The notes below the pieces were generated by a model. It was given only the letters and a program-made list of their open reading frames with translations, searched no databases and was not told the origin of the DNA. A stretch of 64,000 bases of DNA from Castellaniella denitrificans (GTDB taxonomy: Bacteria; Pseudomonadota; Gammaproteobacteria; Burkholderiales; Burkholderiaceae_B), in NCBI RefSeq assembly GCF_042653765.1, contig NZ_JBHSEZ010000028.1, positions 372,001 through 436,000 on the forward strand. The letters run 5' to 3'. Within the stretch, counting starts at the first letter, position 1. Each line of letters opens with the position of its first letter. Below, in pieces: positions 47,375 to 56,092 of this stretch. Made by a program: the position numbers and the translations under genes.

Positions 47375-48094
47375 ATGTCCGTTCATCCGCATCAGGGCGG
47401 CCAGGCCCTCGCCGAGACCCTCGTCGCGCTGGCCGCGCTGGGCAGCCTGTGGCTGGGCATCGCCTGGCTGGGACGCCTGCAGGATGTCGGCCTGCAACTG
47501 GCCCATGCCAGCCGCCGCGCCGCCTTCGCCCATGCCCTCCAGGGTCTGGCGCCGGAGGCGCTGGAGTCCGGCGCGGATGGCTACCTGGATGCGCCCGGGC
47601 ATCGCTGGCGGACCCGGCAAGGGCTGGATTTCCTGGCGGACGAGGCCAGTCTGGCCCTGGAGCCGCTCGGCGTCCCGGCCGGCCGGCAGCCTGGCGATCC
47701 CGTGGCCGGGGCGGCGGACCTGCGCCGGGAATTGCGGCTGGGCGATCCGGACGTCTGGCGCGCCGTCGCCCGGGTCCGGACCGCCGGCGCGCGTGCGACG
47801 GCGGGGGACTTGCGCGATTTCGACCGGCTGGGGCTCGGCCTGCGCCGCCATACCGCGATCCTGAGCGGCGATGGCGCGGCCACAGGCGATGCCGCCGTCC
47901 AGGCGGCCCTCGCGGACAGTCCGCGCGCCTGGGGTGATGCGGCTTCGGCCTCCCGGGCGGCGGGCCGGGCGGTTCTGGGCCGTCTCCAGGGGGTGGACGC
48001 CGCCTGGGGCCGCGCCTTGCCCGATTGGGACTGGATCGTCCCCTGGACGGCGAGCGTGCCGCGCCCGCACCTGCAACCTTGGAGACAGCCATGA
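47375..48094 (+). CDS. TadE-like pseudopilin
   Basis: A 239-residue protein beginning with a short leader and GGQALAETLVALAAL: Gly9, then Glu14 at position +5, as in cleavable TadE/TadF pseudopilins. A hydrophobic helix follows. The remainder is helical and Ala/Arg-rich without recognisable domains. Its stop overlaps the next ATG by four bases. Confidence 0.7.
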   Translation: MSVHPHQGGQALAETLVALAALGSLWLGIAWLGRLQDVGLQLAHASRRAAFAHALQGLAPEALESGADGYLDAPGHRWRTRQGLDFLADEASLALEPLGVPAGRQPGDPVAGAADLRRELRLGDPDVWRAVARVRTAGARATAGDLRDFDRLGLGLRRHTAILSGDGAATGDAAVQAALADSPRAWGDAASASRAAGRAVLGRLQGVDAAWGRALPDWDWIVPWTASVPRPHLQPWRQP

Positions 48095-48816
48095 ATTCAT
48101 TCGTATCCTGCATGCGTCCGCCCTCGATGCTGATGGCGGCCCTGCTGCTGTGCGCCGGTTCGGCCGCCGCCGGCCCCTGGGATCCGGCCCGGGCCGAGGC
48201 CCTGGCCGGATGGTCCTGGGCAGCCCCCATGGTGTTCGATCTCCCCGGCGCCTATTTGCAGGTGCGGCGTTTCCGGGCTCCGATGGCGCCGGCGGACGCG
48301 GCGCGGCGGCTCACGCGCGCAGGCGAGTCCCGGTTCGACCGGCTGCAATTTTCCGGCGCCGTGCTGTCGCTGTCGGGCCTCCATGAGGGCCGGCACTGGC
48401 TGGCTCAACTGCGGCCGGCCGATGACGGCGGCGGAAGCACGGTCGGCTTGTTGTCCAGTCTGGGGCCCGGGCCCCGGCGCGAGGCCGGATTCGATCCGGC
48501 GGCGCTCGCGCCGCCCGGGGCGCGGCCCGTGCTGCGCGCCTCCAGCCGCATGGCCGGCGGCGCCGGATCTCTGGCCAGCTACCTATGTCCGGGACCGTAC
48601 CCGCGCGTGGCCGCCGCCGTGCTGCGCGCCCTGCGGGACTGGCGCTGGCGGCCGGTGGCGCCGGCCGACGAGGCCTTCGGCCCGGCGGCGGGCCGCGCGC
48701 TCTCGGCGGCCGGCGAATGGACGCAACCGGACGGCGCCCGCCTCACGGTCCATCTCCACCCCCGGGCCGACGCCGTCGCCCTGACCTTCTGGCACCGGAC
48801 CAAGGAGTCCTCATGA
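48091..48816 (+). CDS. Unrecognised secreted protein of the Tad operon
   Basis: A 241-residue protein with a Sec signal peptide (LMAALLLCAGSAAA, cleavage before GPWDP). I do not recognise the mature domain; it contains LPGAYLQVRRFRAP, LSGLHEGRHWLAQLR and a C-terminal LTVHLHPRADAVALTFWHR. Four-base overlaps with both neighbours (TadE-like and CpaB) place it firmly in the operon. It could be a periplasmic assembly factor, a pilotin-like partner of the secretin or a minor tip component; none of these is shown by the sequence. Confidence 0.75.
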   Translation: MNSFVSCMRPPSMLMAALLLCAGSAAAGPWDPARAEALAGWSWAAPMVFDLPGAYLQVRRFRAPMAPADAARRLTRAGESRFDRLQFSGAVLSLSGLHEGRHWLAQLRPADDGGGSTVGLLSSLGPGPRREAGFDPAALAPPGARPVLRASSRMAGGAGSLASYLCPGPYPRVAAAVLRALRDWRWRPVAPADEAFGPAAGRALSAAGEWTQPDGARLTVHLHPRADAVALTFWHRTKESS

Positions 48817-49886
48817 CGTTCCCTTTTCCGCTCGTCCCCCGATCCGCCGTCCTGGGGGCGTTGGCCCTGGGCACCGGCCTGCTGGCGGCGGGCGCCCTGG
48901 CCCTGCATGTGCGCGAGCGCGAGCGGCAGATCGAGGACCGCGCCCGCCTGGACATGGTCGAGCGCATCGTGGCCGCCCGGGATCTCGCGGCCGGTGCCCG
49001 GCTGACGCCGGACGACCTGGCCGTGCGCAGCTTTCCCGCCCGCTGGGTGGGCGGCGACACCTTGCCGCTGGCCCGGCTGGGCGAACTCGAGGGCCGGGTC
49101 CTGGTGACCGCCGTGCGCGCGGGCGACGCGCTGGTGCCCGCGCACACCGTGCGCCCCCAGCCCGCCTTTTCGGAACACCTGGCGCCCGGACGGCGCGCCA
49201 TCACGCTGCCGGTGGACCAGGTCAATTCCCTGTCCGGCCTGCTGCAGCCCGGCGACCTGATCGACCTGTACGTGTCCTTCGACCACAGGCGCAAGCGCCT
49301 GACGGCGCCGCTGCTCCAGGGCGTGCTGGTATTGGCGACGGGCCGCGAGACCCGCGCCTCCGAGGCCGGGGCCGAGGAATCCTCCTACTCCACGGTGACG
49401 CTCGACGCGGCACCCGAGGACGTCGTGAAGCTGGTCGCCGCCCGCCAGGCGGGCACGCTGACCGCCATCCTGCGCCACCCCGGGGACGCGCGCGCCGACC
49501 GCCGGGCCGCCCGGGGCGACCTGGCGTCTCTGCTGGGGGTGGGCGAGCCGCCGCGCGCACCGGCCCGGCGGGCCGTCATCCTGTACGGCTCTTCGGGCGC
49601 CCGCGCCTTGCCGGGCTGGGCCGATCCGGAAGGACAGCCCGCGCGGCCCGGCAATGGCTGGTTCGACCTGCCCGGAGGGCAGGCCCTGGCCAGCGCCTGG
49701 ATGCGCGCGTTGGCGGGGCAGGCGGAGCGCGGCGCGCCGGTGGCCGATGGGGAACCCGCCGTCTTCGTGGCCGACGCGCCGCCGGGCCCGGCGGCCTGGC
49801 CCGGCCCGGCGAGGGAACTGGATGACGAGGACGACGGCGCTCCGGCTGCCCGGACCGTCCAATCCGAAGACGGGGAGACGCCATGA
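48813..49886 (+). CDS. cpaB: Flp pilus assembly protein CpaB/RcpC
   Basis: A 357-residue inner-membrane or periplasmic protein with an N-terminal TM helix and a SAF domain (VAARDLAAGARLTPDDLAVR) followed by the RcpC/CpaB domain (GRRAITLPVDQVNSLSGLLQPGDLIDLYV). The acidic C-terminal tail is unremarkable. Coupled by ATGA overlaps to both neighbours. Confidence 0.92.
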   Translation: MTFPFPLVPRSAVLGALALGTGLLAAGALALHVRERERQIEDRARLDMVERIVAARDLAAGARLTPDDLAVRSFPARWVGGDTLPLARLGELEGRVLVTAVRAGDALVPAHTVRPQPAFSEHLAPGRRAITLPVDQVNSLSGLLQPGDLIDLYVSFDHRRKRLTAPLLQGVLVLATGRETRASEAGAEESSYSTVTLDAAPEDVVKLVAARQAGTLTAILRHPGDARADRRAARGDLASLLGVGEPPRAPARRAVILYGSSGARALPGWADPEGQPARPGNGWFDLPGGQALASAWMRALAGQAERGAPVADGEPAVFVADAPPGPAAWPGPARELDDEDDGAPAARTVQSEDGETP

Positions 49887-51328
49887 ATCCGCGCCCGCTT
49901 CCTGCCCGTGGCCTGTGTCCGGCCCTGTGCCTGTCCTTGGGGCTGGCGATGCCGGTCCCGGCCGCCTCCGCTCCAGCCGCTTCGGCTCCCGTCGCCGAAA
50001 CCCCGCTGGCGCTCCAGGCGGGCGAGGTCCGGGTGCTGGGCATCCCCGGCGTGGCCCGGGTGGCGGTGGGTGACGGCAAGATCCTGAACGCCGTCAGCAC
50101 CGACGACCGCGAAGTCATCGTGTTCGCCCGCAAGCCCGGTTTCAGCACGCTGCATGCCTGGACGGCGGACGGCCAGGCCTATCGCTATGTCGTGGAGGTC
50201 GCGCCCGAAGGGACGCGCCAGCTGCGGGACGAACTGCGCAGTCTGCTGGAACGCATCCCGGGCGCCCGCGTGACGTCCCTGGGCGACAAGCTGCTGGTCG
50301 AAGGCGACGACCTGTCCGACGGCGACCGGCAGCGCCTGGCGGAACTGGGGCGCCGCTACCCGCAATTGCTGGATTTCACCGGCACGGTCGGCTGGGACCA
50401 GATGGTGCTGCTGGACGTGCGCGTGGTCGAGGTGCCGCGCTCCCTGCTGCGCGAGGTCGGCCTGCGCTGGGGTGGCGAGAGCATCGGCGGCGTGAACGCC
50501 GGCCTGGGATGGGACGGGGGTTCCCGCCGCTACGCCGACCGGCCGGGCGAAACCGTGCTGCCCCTGGCCTTCCCGTCGCCCCGGGCCGCCGGCTACTTCG
50601 GCATCAACGCGCTGCTGTCGGCGCGCATCGACCTGCTGGCCCAGGACGGGCGGGCGGTGGTGCTGGCCCAGCCCCAGCTCCTGGCCCGCAGCGGCGCGAC
50701 CGCCGAATTCCTGGCGGGGGGCGAAGTGCCCTACAGCACGGTGGACGGCAACGGCAATACCCAGACGGCCTTCAAGCCCTACGGGGTGTCGCTGCGCATC
50801 ACGCCGTCCATCGAACGCAGCGGCGCCGTGCGCTCGCGCCTGGAAGTCGAGGTCAGCGCCATCGATCCGTCGCTGTCGGTGCCGGGCGGGCCTTCCCTGA
50901 AGACCCGCCGCACGGCCACCGAATTCAACGTGCGCTCCGGCCAGACCCTGGTGCTGGCCGGCTTCCTGTCGCGGGACACGGCCCGCAACGTGGATCGCCT
51001 GCCGGGCCTGGGCGACCTGCCTGTCCTGGGAGCCCTGTTCCGTTCGACGCGCTTCCAGCGCAACGAAACGGAACTGGCCATCCTGGTCACGCCGCAACTG
51101 GTGACGGCGGATCATCCCGACCTGCGCCTGCGCGCCCGGCGCGCGGACGCGATCCTGGGCCGGGCGTTTCCGGCCGAACCCGTGCTGCTGGCGCCCGTCC
51201 GGTCCGCATCTCCGGTTTCCGTCCGGGAACCCGGGCCGGGCTGGAATCCGCGCGCCGTTGGTCCCGGCTCCCAGTGGCAGGGCGCCGCCACCGGACCGGG
51301 CGGCGCCACCGAAGAGGCCATGCCATGA
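49883..51328 (+). CDS. cpaC: Tad/Flp pilus secretin CpaC/RcpA
   Basis: A 481-residue outer-membrane secretin with signal peptide. An N-terminal pilus-assembly domain (LQAGEVRVLGIPGVARVAVGDG) and a BON-like region precede the secretin core (VLAQPQLLARSGATAEFLAGGE, SGQTLVLAGFLSR, PVLGALFRS). A Gly/Ala-rich tail ends the protein. No separate pilotin gene is recognisable nearby. Confidence 0.94.
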   Translation: MNPRPLPARGLCPALCLSLGLAMPVPAASAPAASAPVAETPLALQAGEVRVLGIPGVARVAVGDGKILNAVSTDDREVIVFARKPGFSTLHAWTADGQAYRYVVEVAPEGTRQLRDELRSLLERIPGARVTSLGDKLLVEGDDLSDGDRQRLAELGRRYPQLLDFTGTVGWDQMVLLDVRVVEVPRSLLREVGLRWGGESIGGVNAGLGWDGGSRRYADRPGETVLPLAFPSPRAAGYFGINALLSARIDLLAQDGRAVVLAQPQLLARSGATAEFLAGGEVPYSTVDGNGNTQTAFKPYGVSLRITPSIERSGAVRSRLEVEVSAIDPSLSVPGGPSLKTRRTATEFNVRSGQTLVLAGFLSRDTARNVDRLPGLGDLPVLGALFRSTRFQRNETELAILVTPQLVTADHPDLRLRARRADAILGRAFPAEPVLLAPVRSASPVSVREPGPGWNPRAVGPGSQWQGAATGPGGATEEAMP

Positions 51329-53127
51329 ACACCGTCGATCTCGATCTGCGCTTCGAGGATGGCCGCCGCCGGCGCGAGCGGTATGCCTTGCCCTTGCTGA
51401 TCGGCCGCGACGGGGCCTGCGGCCTGGCCTTGCGCGCCTGGCGGGTCGGGCGCCGGCATGCGCGCCTGCTGCTGCGCCAGGACGAGCTCTGGATCGAGGA
51501 CTTCGGTTCCCTGTGCGGCACCGTCGTCAACGGGGAACGGGTCGCCGCCTATGGCCCGCTCACGGAGCATGACGAGGTGGTCATCGGCCCGTGCCTGCTG
51601 CGCGTCCTGCCGGCGGGAACGGAAGCGCGGGATGCCGGGCCGAGCGGGGCGGCCGGTTGCGCGCCGGACGAAAGCGCGGCGGGCGCCGTGGAGGCGGACT
51701 CGGCCGATGGCGAGCGCCCGCATGCCGGCCGGCCGGGCCGGGCCGGGCCCGGGGACAGGGCGGGGCGGGCGCGTCCGGACGAGACGGGGATGCCGTCGGC
51801 CGATGGGGCCGGATCCGCCGCGCAGCCTCACCGGCGCCGCTTGCACGAGGGCCTGATCGCCGCGCTGCAGCTGCGCCGCCGCGACATCGGCGGGATGAGT
51901 GACGCCGCGCTGCGGGCCGAGGCCGCCGCCGTGCTGGCCGGCCTGATCGCCGCCGACGAGGCCCTGCCTCCGGAGCTGGACCGGGAGGCGCTGGTCCGGG
52001 AACTGGTGGACGAGGCCGTCGGCCTGGGACCGCTCGAACCGCTGCTGGCGGATCCCGGCGTCACGGAGATCATGGTCAACCGCCACGACGAGATCTTCAT
52101 CGAGCGCGGCGGGCGCCTGGCGCGCGCCGCCGCCAGCTTCAGCGGCGAGCAGGCGGTGCTGGGCGTCATCGACCGGATCGTGGCGCCGCTGGGGCGGCGG
52201 ATCGACGAAAGCGCGCCCATGGTCGACGCCCGCCTGCGCGACGGCTCCCGGGTGAACGCCGTGATCGCGCCCATCGCCCTGCGCGGCGCCAGCCTGACGA
52301 TCCGCAAGTTTCCCGCCCGGCGCCTGGACATGTCCGACTTGCTGGCGGTCGGCGCCCTGGACGAGGCTATGGCGCGGTTCCTGACGCATTGCGTGCGCCA
52401 TCGCAAGAACCTGATCGTCTCCGGCGGTACCGGCTCGGGCAAGACCAGCCTGCTGAACGTCCTGTCCAACGCCATCCCGGCCGGCGAGCGCGTCATCACG
52501 ATCGAGGACGCCGCCGAACTGCGCCTGAACCACGTCCATCTGGTCAGCCTGGAGGCCCGGCCGCCGAATGCCGAAGGCCGGGGCCGCGTCGAGATCCGCG
52601 ACCTGGTGCGCAACGCCCTGCGCATGCGCCCGGACCGCATCGTCGTGGGGGAATGCCGGGGCGGCGAGGCCTTCGACATGTTGGCCGCCATGAACACCGG
52701 GCACGAGGGCTCGCTGACCACGCTGCATGCGAACAGCCCGCGCGACGCCCTGGGCCGCCTGGAGACCATGATCCTCATGGCGGGCATGGACCTGCCGCTG
52801 GCCGCGATCCGCGAGCACGTCGCCTCCAGCATCGACTTCATCGTCCAACTGGTGCGCGCGGCCGACGGCCGGCGCCTGGTGAGCGCGATCGTCCAGGTGA
52901 CGGGCCAGGAAGGCGGGCGCATCCAGCTGCAGGACCTGTTCCTGGGGCGCGCCGGGCCGCCCGCCGTGTTCGCCGGCTGCGGCCTGCCGCCCGACGGCTT
53001 CGAGGGCGCGGCGGCGCTCGATGCCGCGCTGTTCTCCGGCCGCACCGTCCGCCAGGGCCGGGCGGCGCTGGACGAGGCGTCCCGCCTGAACACCCCGTCC
53101 CCCGGAGACGCGCCATGGCCGTCCTGA
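51325..53127 (+). CDS. tadA: FHA-TadA/CpaF fusion: pilus assembly ATPase with N-terminal FHA domain
   Basis: A 600-residue secretion ATPase. Residues 1-95 form an FHA phosphopeptide-binding domain (LLIGRDGAC, VGRRHARL, DFGSLCGTVVNGERV). A disordered Gly/Ala/Pro linker runs to about 165. The CpaF-type ATPase core follows, with Walker A GGTGSGKT at 367-374, the catalytic Glu in ITIEDAAEL, Walker B PDRIVVGECRG and the His box NTGHEGSLTTLHANSP. The fusion suggests control by Ser/Thr phosphorylation, or docking that replaces the absent TadZ. Overlaps cpaC by four and tadB by 13 bases. Confidence 0.92.
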   Translation: MNTVDLDLRFEDGRRRRERYALPLLIGRDGACGLALRAWRVGRRHARLLLRQDELWIEDFGSLCGTVVNGERVAAYGPLTEHDEVVIGPCLLRVLPAGTEARDAGPSGAAGCAPDESAAGAVEADSADGERPHAGRPGRAGPGDRAGRARPDETGMPSADGAGSAAQPHRRRLHEGLIAALQLRRRDIGGMSDAALRAEAAAVLAGLIAADEALPPELDREALVRELVDEAVGLGPLEPLLADPGVTEIMVNRHDEIFIERGGRLARAAASFSGEQAVLGVIDRIVAPLGRRIDESAPMVDARLRDGSRVNAVIAPIALRGASLTIRKFPARRLDMSDLLAVGALDEAMARFLTHCVRHRKNLIVSGGTGSGKTSLLNVLSNAIPAGERVITIEDAAELRLNHVHLVSLEARPPNAEGRGRVEIRDLVRNALRMRPDRIVVGECRGGEAFDMLAAMNTGHEGSLTTLHANSPRDALGRLETMILMAGMDLPLAAIREHVASSIDFIVQLVRAADGRRLVSAIVQVTGQEGGRIQLQDLFLGRAGPPAVFAGCGLPPDGFEGAAALDAALFSGRTVRQGRAALDEASRLNTPSPGDAPWPS

Positions 53128-53960
53128 TCTTCCTGGTGTTCGCGGGCAGCGTCGCGCTGGCCGCCTGGTGGCTGTTCGGACAGGCGGACCGCGCCTGGAC
53201 GCGCTACGAGGAACGCATGCGAGACGAGACCCGGCGCACGCTGGACGCGTCCTTCCTGTTCCTGGACATGGCCCAGCTGCGGCCGGCCGCGGCCGGGCTG
53301 GGCCTGGTCCTGATGCTGGCGGTGGCCTGGCTGGCCGGCCGCTGGTGGGGCGTGCTGCCCGTGCTTGCCGGGCTGCTGTGCGCGCCGCCGCTGGTCCTGC
53401 GCCACGTGCGCCTGCGCCGCGCGCGGCGGTTCGACGCCCAGTTGCCCGATCTGGTCCAGGCGCTGGCGGGCGCGCTGCGTGCCGGGGCCGGAGTCCAGCC
53501 GGCCCTGCGGCATCTCGTGGCCCAGTCCGGCCCGCCGCTGTCCCAGGAGTTCGGCCTGATGCTGCGCGAGCAGCGCCTGGGCCTGGGTTTCCAGGAAGCC
53601 TTGCTGCAGTTGCGCGCCCGCATGCCGACCGAGTCCTGCGGCCTGGTGGTGTCGGCGCTGGGCATCGCCGCCCGCACGGGTGGCAGCCTGGCCGACACGC
53701 TGGAAAGCATCGCCCAGACGCTGCGGGCGCGGCAGCATTGGCTGGGCCGGGTCGAGGCGCTCACCGCCCAGGGCCGCATGCAGAGCCGCATCATGGCCGG
53801 CCTGCCGGCGGCGCTGGCCCTGGTGCTGGTCCGCCTGGAACCCGAGGCCATGGCGCTGCTGTGGCGGACCTGGTACGGCTGGATCGTGATGGCGGCGATC
53901 CTGGCGCTCGAAGGCCTGGGCATCCTCTGGATCCGGCGGGTGGCCGCGGTCGAGGTGTAG
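53115..53960 (+). CDS. tadB: Tad pilus platform protein TadB
   Basis: A 281-residue T2SSF-domain inner-membrane protein: TM helices at about 3-20, 58-95 and near the C-terminus, with the cytoplasmic F-domain between (FDAQLPDLVQALAGALRAGAG, ARTGGSLADTLESIAQTLR). Its ATG lies inside the end of the ATPase gene. Confidence 0.93.
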   Translation: MAVLIFLVFAGSVALAAWWLFGQADRAWTRYEERMRDETRRTLDASFLFLDMAQLRPAAAGLGLVLMLAVAWLAGRWWGVLPVLAGLLCAPPLVLRHVRLRRARRFDAQLPDLVQALAGALRAGAGVQPALRHLVAQSGPPLSQEFGLMLREQRLGLGFQEALLQLRARMPTESCGLVVSALGIAARTGGSLADTLESIAQTLRARQHWLGRVEALTAQGRMQSRIMAGLPAALALVLVRLEPEAMALLWRTWYGWIVMAAILALEGLGILWIRRVAAVEV

Positions 53961-54066
53961 CGGGCGGGACCGGGCGCGAGGCGGCGGGCCGCCGCCGGGC
54001 TCCGCACGGGATGGTGGGTTCGAGCAGCGGCCGGCGGCCGGCCGATGATCGACTGGAGGGAACGAG

Positions 54067-54930
54067 ATGGCGTGGTTCTGGATCGGCTTGTCCCTGGCGG
54101 CCCTGGCCGCCTGCCTGGGCCTGTGGGTGCTGGGTGGTCCCTGGGCCGCCGCGCGCGGCGAGCTTCGGACCCGGCCGCCCGCGTTCTGGTGGCCCTGGGT
54201 GCTGGCGCTGGCGCCCTGGTGCGCGCCTTTCGTCACCTGGCGCATGCGCCGGGAATTGCGGCGCTGGGGACCGCGCGCGGGTCTGGCCGCGCATTGGCAG
54301 GCGGACCGCTGGCTGGCGGCCTGCGTACTGGCGGCCGGCTGCGGCGCCGTGCTGGCCGGTGCGGGGGCATGGATGGCTTCCGCCCCGGCGCGGATCGGCA
54401 TCCTGTCGGCGCTGGCGGGCGCCCTGCTGGGCTTCGTGTGGCCGGACCAGGCCTTGCGCCGCCGCGCGGCTGCACGCCGGCTGCGGATGATGCGCGAGCT
54501 GCCCTTCATGCTGGATCTGCTGACCCTGTGCGTGGAAGCCGGCCTCAGCCTGCCGGCGGCCCTGCGCCAGGTGGCCGGCCATGCGCCGGAAGGCCCGCTG
54601 CGGCAGAGCCTGCGGGACGCGGCCGCGCTGGAGCGCACCGGCATGGACCGGCCGCGCTGGCTGCAGCATTGGGCGGATCATGCGGATGTGCCCGGAGTCC
54701 GCGGCCTGGTCTCGGCCCTGGCCCAGGCCGACCGCCTGGGCATGAGCCTGGGGCCCCTGCTGCGGGCCCAGGCCGAGCGCCAGCGCAGCGAGCGGTTCCT
54801 GCGCGCCGAGAAGCTGGCCCTGGAGGCGCCCGTGCGCATGCTGTTTCCCATGGTGCTGTGCATCTTTCCCTGCACTTTCCTGGTCATCGGCTTTCCCGTG
54901 GCGGTGAAGCTGCTGGACGCGGGATGGTGA
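54067..54930 (+). CDS. tadC: Tad pilus platform protein TadC
   Basis: A 287-residue second T2SSF platform protein with N-terminal TM helices, the motif LPFMLDLLTLCVEAGLSLPAAL, a second segment SALAQADRLGMSLGPLLR, and C-terminal helices (LFPMVLCIFPCTFLVIGFPV). GGAGGGA six bases before the ATG. About 105 bases separate it from tadB; that gap is empty. Confidence 0.93.
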   Translation: MAWFWIGLSLAALAACLGLWVLGGPWAAARGELRTRPPAFWWPWVLALAPWCAPFVTWRMRRELRRWGPRAGLAAHWQADRWLAACVLAAGCGAVLAGAGAWMASAPARIGILSALAGALLGFVWPDQALRRRAAARRLRMMRELPFMLDLLTLCVEAGLSLPAALRQVAGHAPEGPLRQSLRDAAALERTGMDRPRWLQHWADHADVPGVRGLVSALAQADRLGMSLGPLLRAQAERQRSERFLRAEKLALEAPVRMLFPMVLCIFPCTFLVIGFPVAVKLLDAGW

Positions 54931-55349
54931 GCGTCCCCGGAGCCGATCCCCGTCGGCCGGGACCCTATCGGCGGCTGGCCTGGCGCGGCCCCGGGGAGCC
55001 GGCATCGTGGCTGGACACGGCCCGGCCGCTGCGCCTGTATTGCGCGCGTTCCTTCGCCGCGCGGCTGCTCGGCCTGCGCCTGTGGCCGGAGTGGGGCGCG
55101 CGACCCCGGGGGCTGCTGCTGCCGGGATGCCGCGCCGTGCATACGCTGGGGCTGGCGCGGCCCGTGGACCTGGTGTTCCTGGACGCTGAAGGGCGGATCG
55201 TGGGGATGATGCCCCGGGTCGGTCCGGGGCGTTGCGCGCTGCGCCGCCGCGCGCGGGCCGTCGTGGAGCTGCCCGCGGGCTATTGCGCCCGGCGGGATTG
55301 GCGGGCTCAGGTCGAGGCCGCCTGGCTGGCGCGGAAGATCGTCGTGTAG
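54924..55349 (+). CDS. DUF192 family protein
   Basis: A 141-residue protein with the DUF192 pattern: RSFAARLLGLRLWPEWGARPRGLLLPGC, then the conserved AVHTLGLARPVDLVFLDAEGRI and VVELPAGYC. No signal peptide is seen. The start overlaps the tadC end by seven bases, so it belongs to the Tad transcript. Its 3' end overlaps the convergent membrane-protein gene by 43 bases. Function unknown. Confidence 0.85.
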   Translation: MVSVPGADPRRPGPYRRLAWRGPGEPASWLDTARPLRLYCARSFAARLLGLRLWPEWGARPRGLLLPGCRAVHTLGLARPVDLVFLDAEGRIVGMMPRVGPGRCALRRRARAVVELPAGYCARRDWRAQVEAAWLARKIVV

Positions 55350-56092
55350 ATGGGATAGAAGCTGCAATACAGCAGGGCCGTGACCACGACGTCCAGCGGC
55401 AGGGAAAGCCAGGCCAGCAGGGCCATGGACACCCCGGCGGCGGCCAGTCCGTCCAGCAGGCCGTGCAGGCCGAAGAACGCGGCGGCCCAGGTCGCCACGT
55501 AGACGACGATGGGGTATTTGTTGCGCCAGCAGGCGACCATGGAATAGAACAGCGCCCGGCGCAGGGGCAGGGCATGCCAGCCGACCAGGGCCGGCGTGTG
55601 CCAGAACAGGGCCGAGAGCAGCACGTAGAACAGGCCGAACACCATCAGCGGGCCCTGCATGGCCTGGGCCAGGGCGGTGAAATCGGGTTGCTCGGCGGTG
55701 CCCAGGGCATCGAGCATCGAGGACAGGAAGGGCAGCACGGCGGCCAGGGCGGCGACGAAGGAGCAGCCCAGATAGGCCAGGCCCAGCTTCAGCAATGCGC
55801 CCGTGACGCCGGGGGCCTGCAGCGGCCGCAGCCACATGCCGGGGATCATGCGCACGCCCTCGTCCAGGTTGCGGCAGGCGCACAGCGTCAGGAAGGTCAG
55901 CAGCGGGGTGAGCAGCACCAGCGCGGTCTGGCCCAGCACCGGGACGAGGGCGCCGACGTTGATGAAGAAGCTGGTGGCGATGCTCCAGAAGAGCATGGCC
56001 ATGGGCTGGCGGCGGAACAGCCGGATGCCCTGGGCGATCCAGGACCAGCCGGCGCCGGGAGGCAGGATGGCGGCTTGCAGGGGTGTCGTCAT
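55307..56092 (-). CDS. BPSS1780 family membrane protein
   Basis: A 261-residue polytopic protein with about six helices, recognised by its Burkholderiales-typical start (PPGAGWSWIAQGIRLFRRQPMAM), RNLDEGVRMIPGMWL and the WHALPLRRALFYS segment. Function not established. Its ATG overlaps the thrB stop by four bases, the usual pairing in this order. Confidence 0.88.
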   Translation of the reverse strand: MTTPLQAAILPPGAGWSWIAQGIRLFRRQPMAMLFWSIATSFFINVGALVPVLGQTALVLLTPLLTFLTLCACRNLDEGVRMIPGMWLRPLQAPGVTGALLKLGLAYLGCSFVAALAAVLPFLSSMLDALGTAEQPDFTALAQAMQGPLMVFGLFYVLLSALFWHTPALVGWHALPLRRALFYSMVACWRNKYPIVVYVATWAAAFFGLHGLLDGLAAAGVSMALLAWLSLPLDVVVTALLYCSFYPIYTTIFRASQAAST

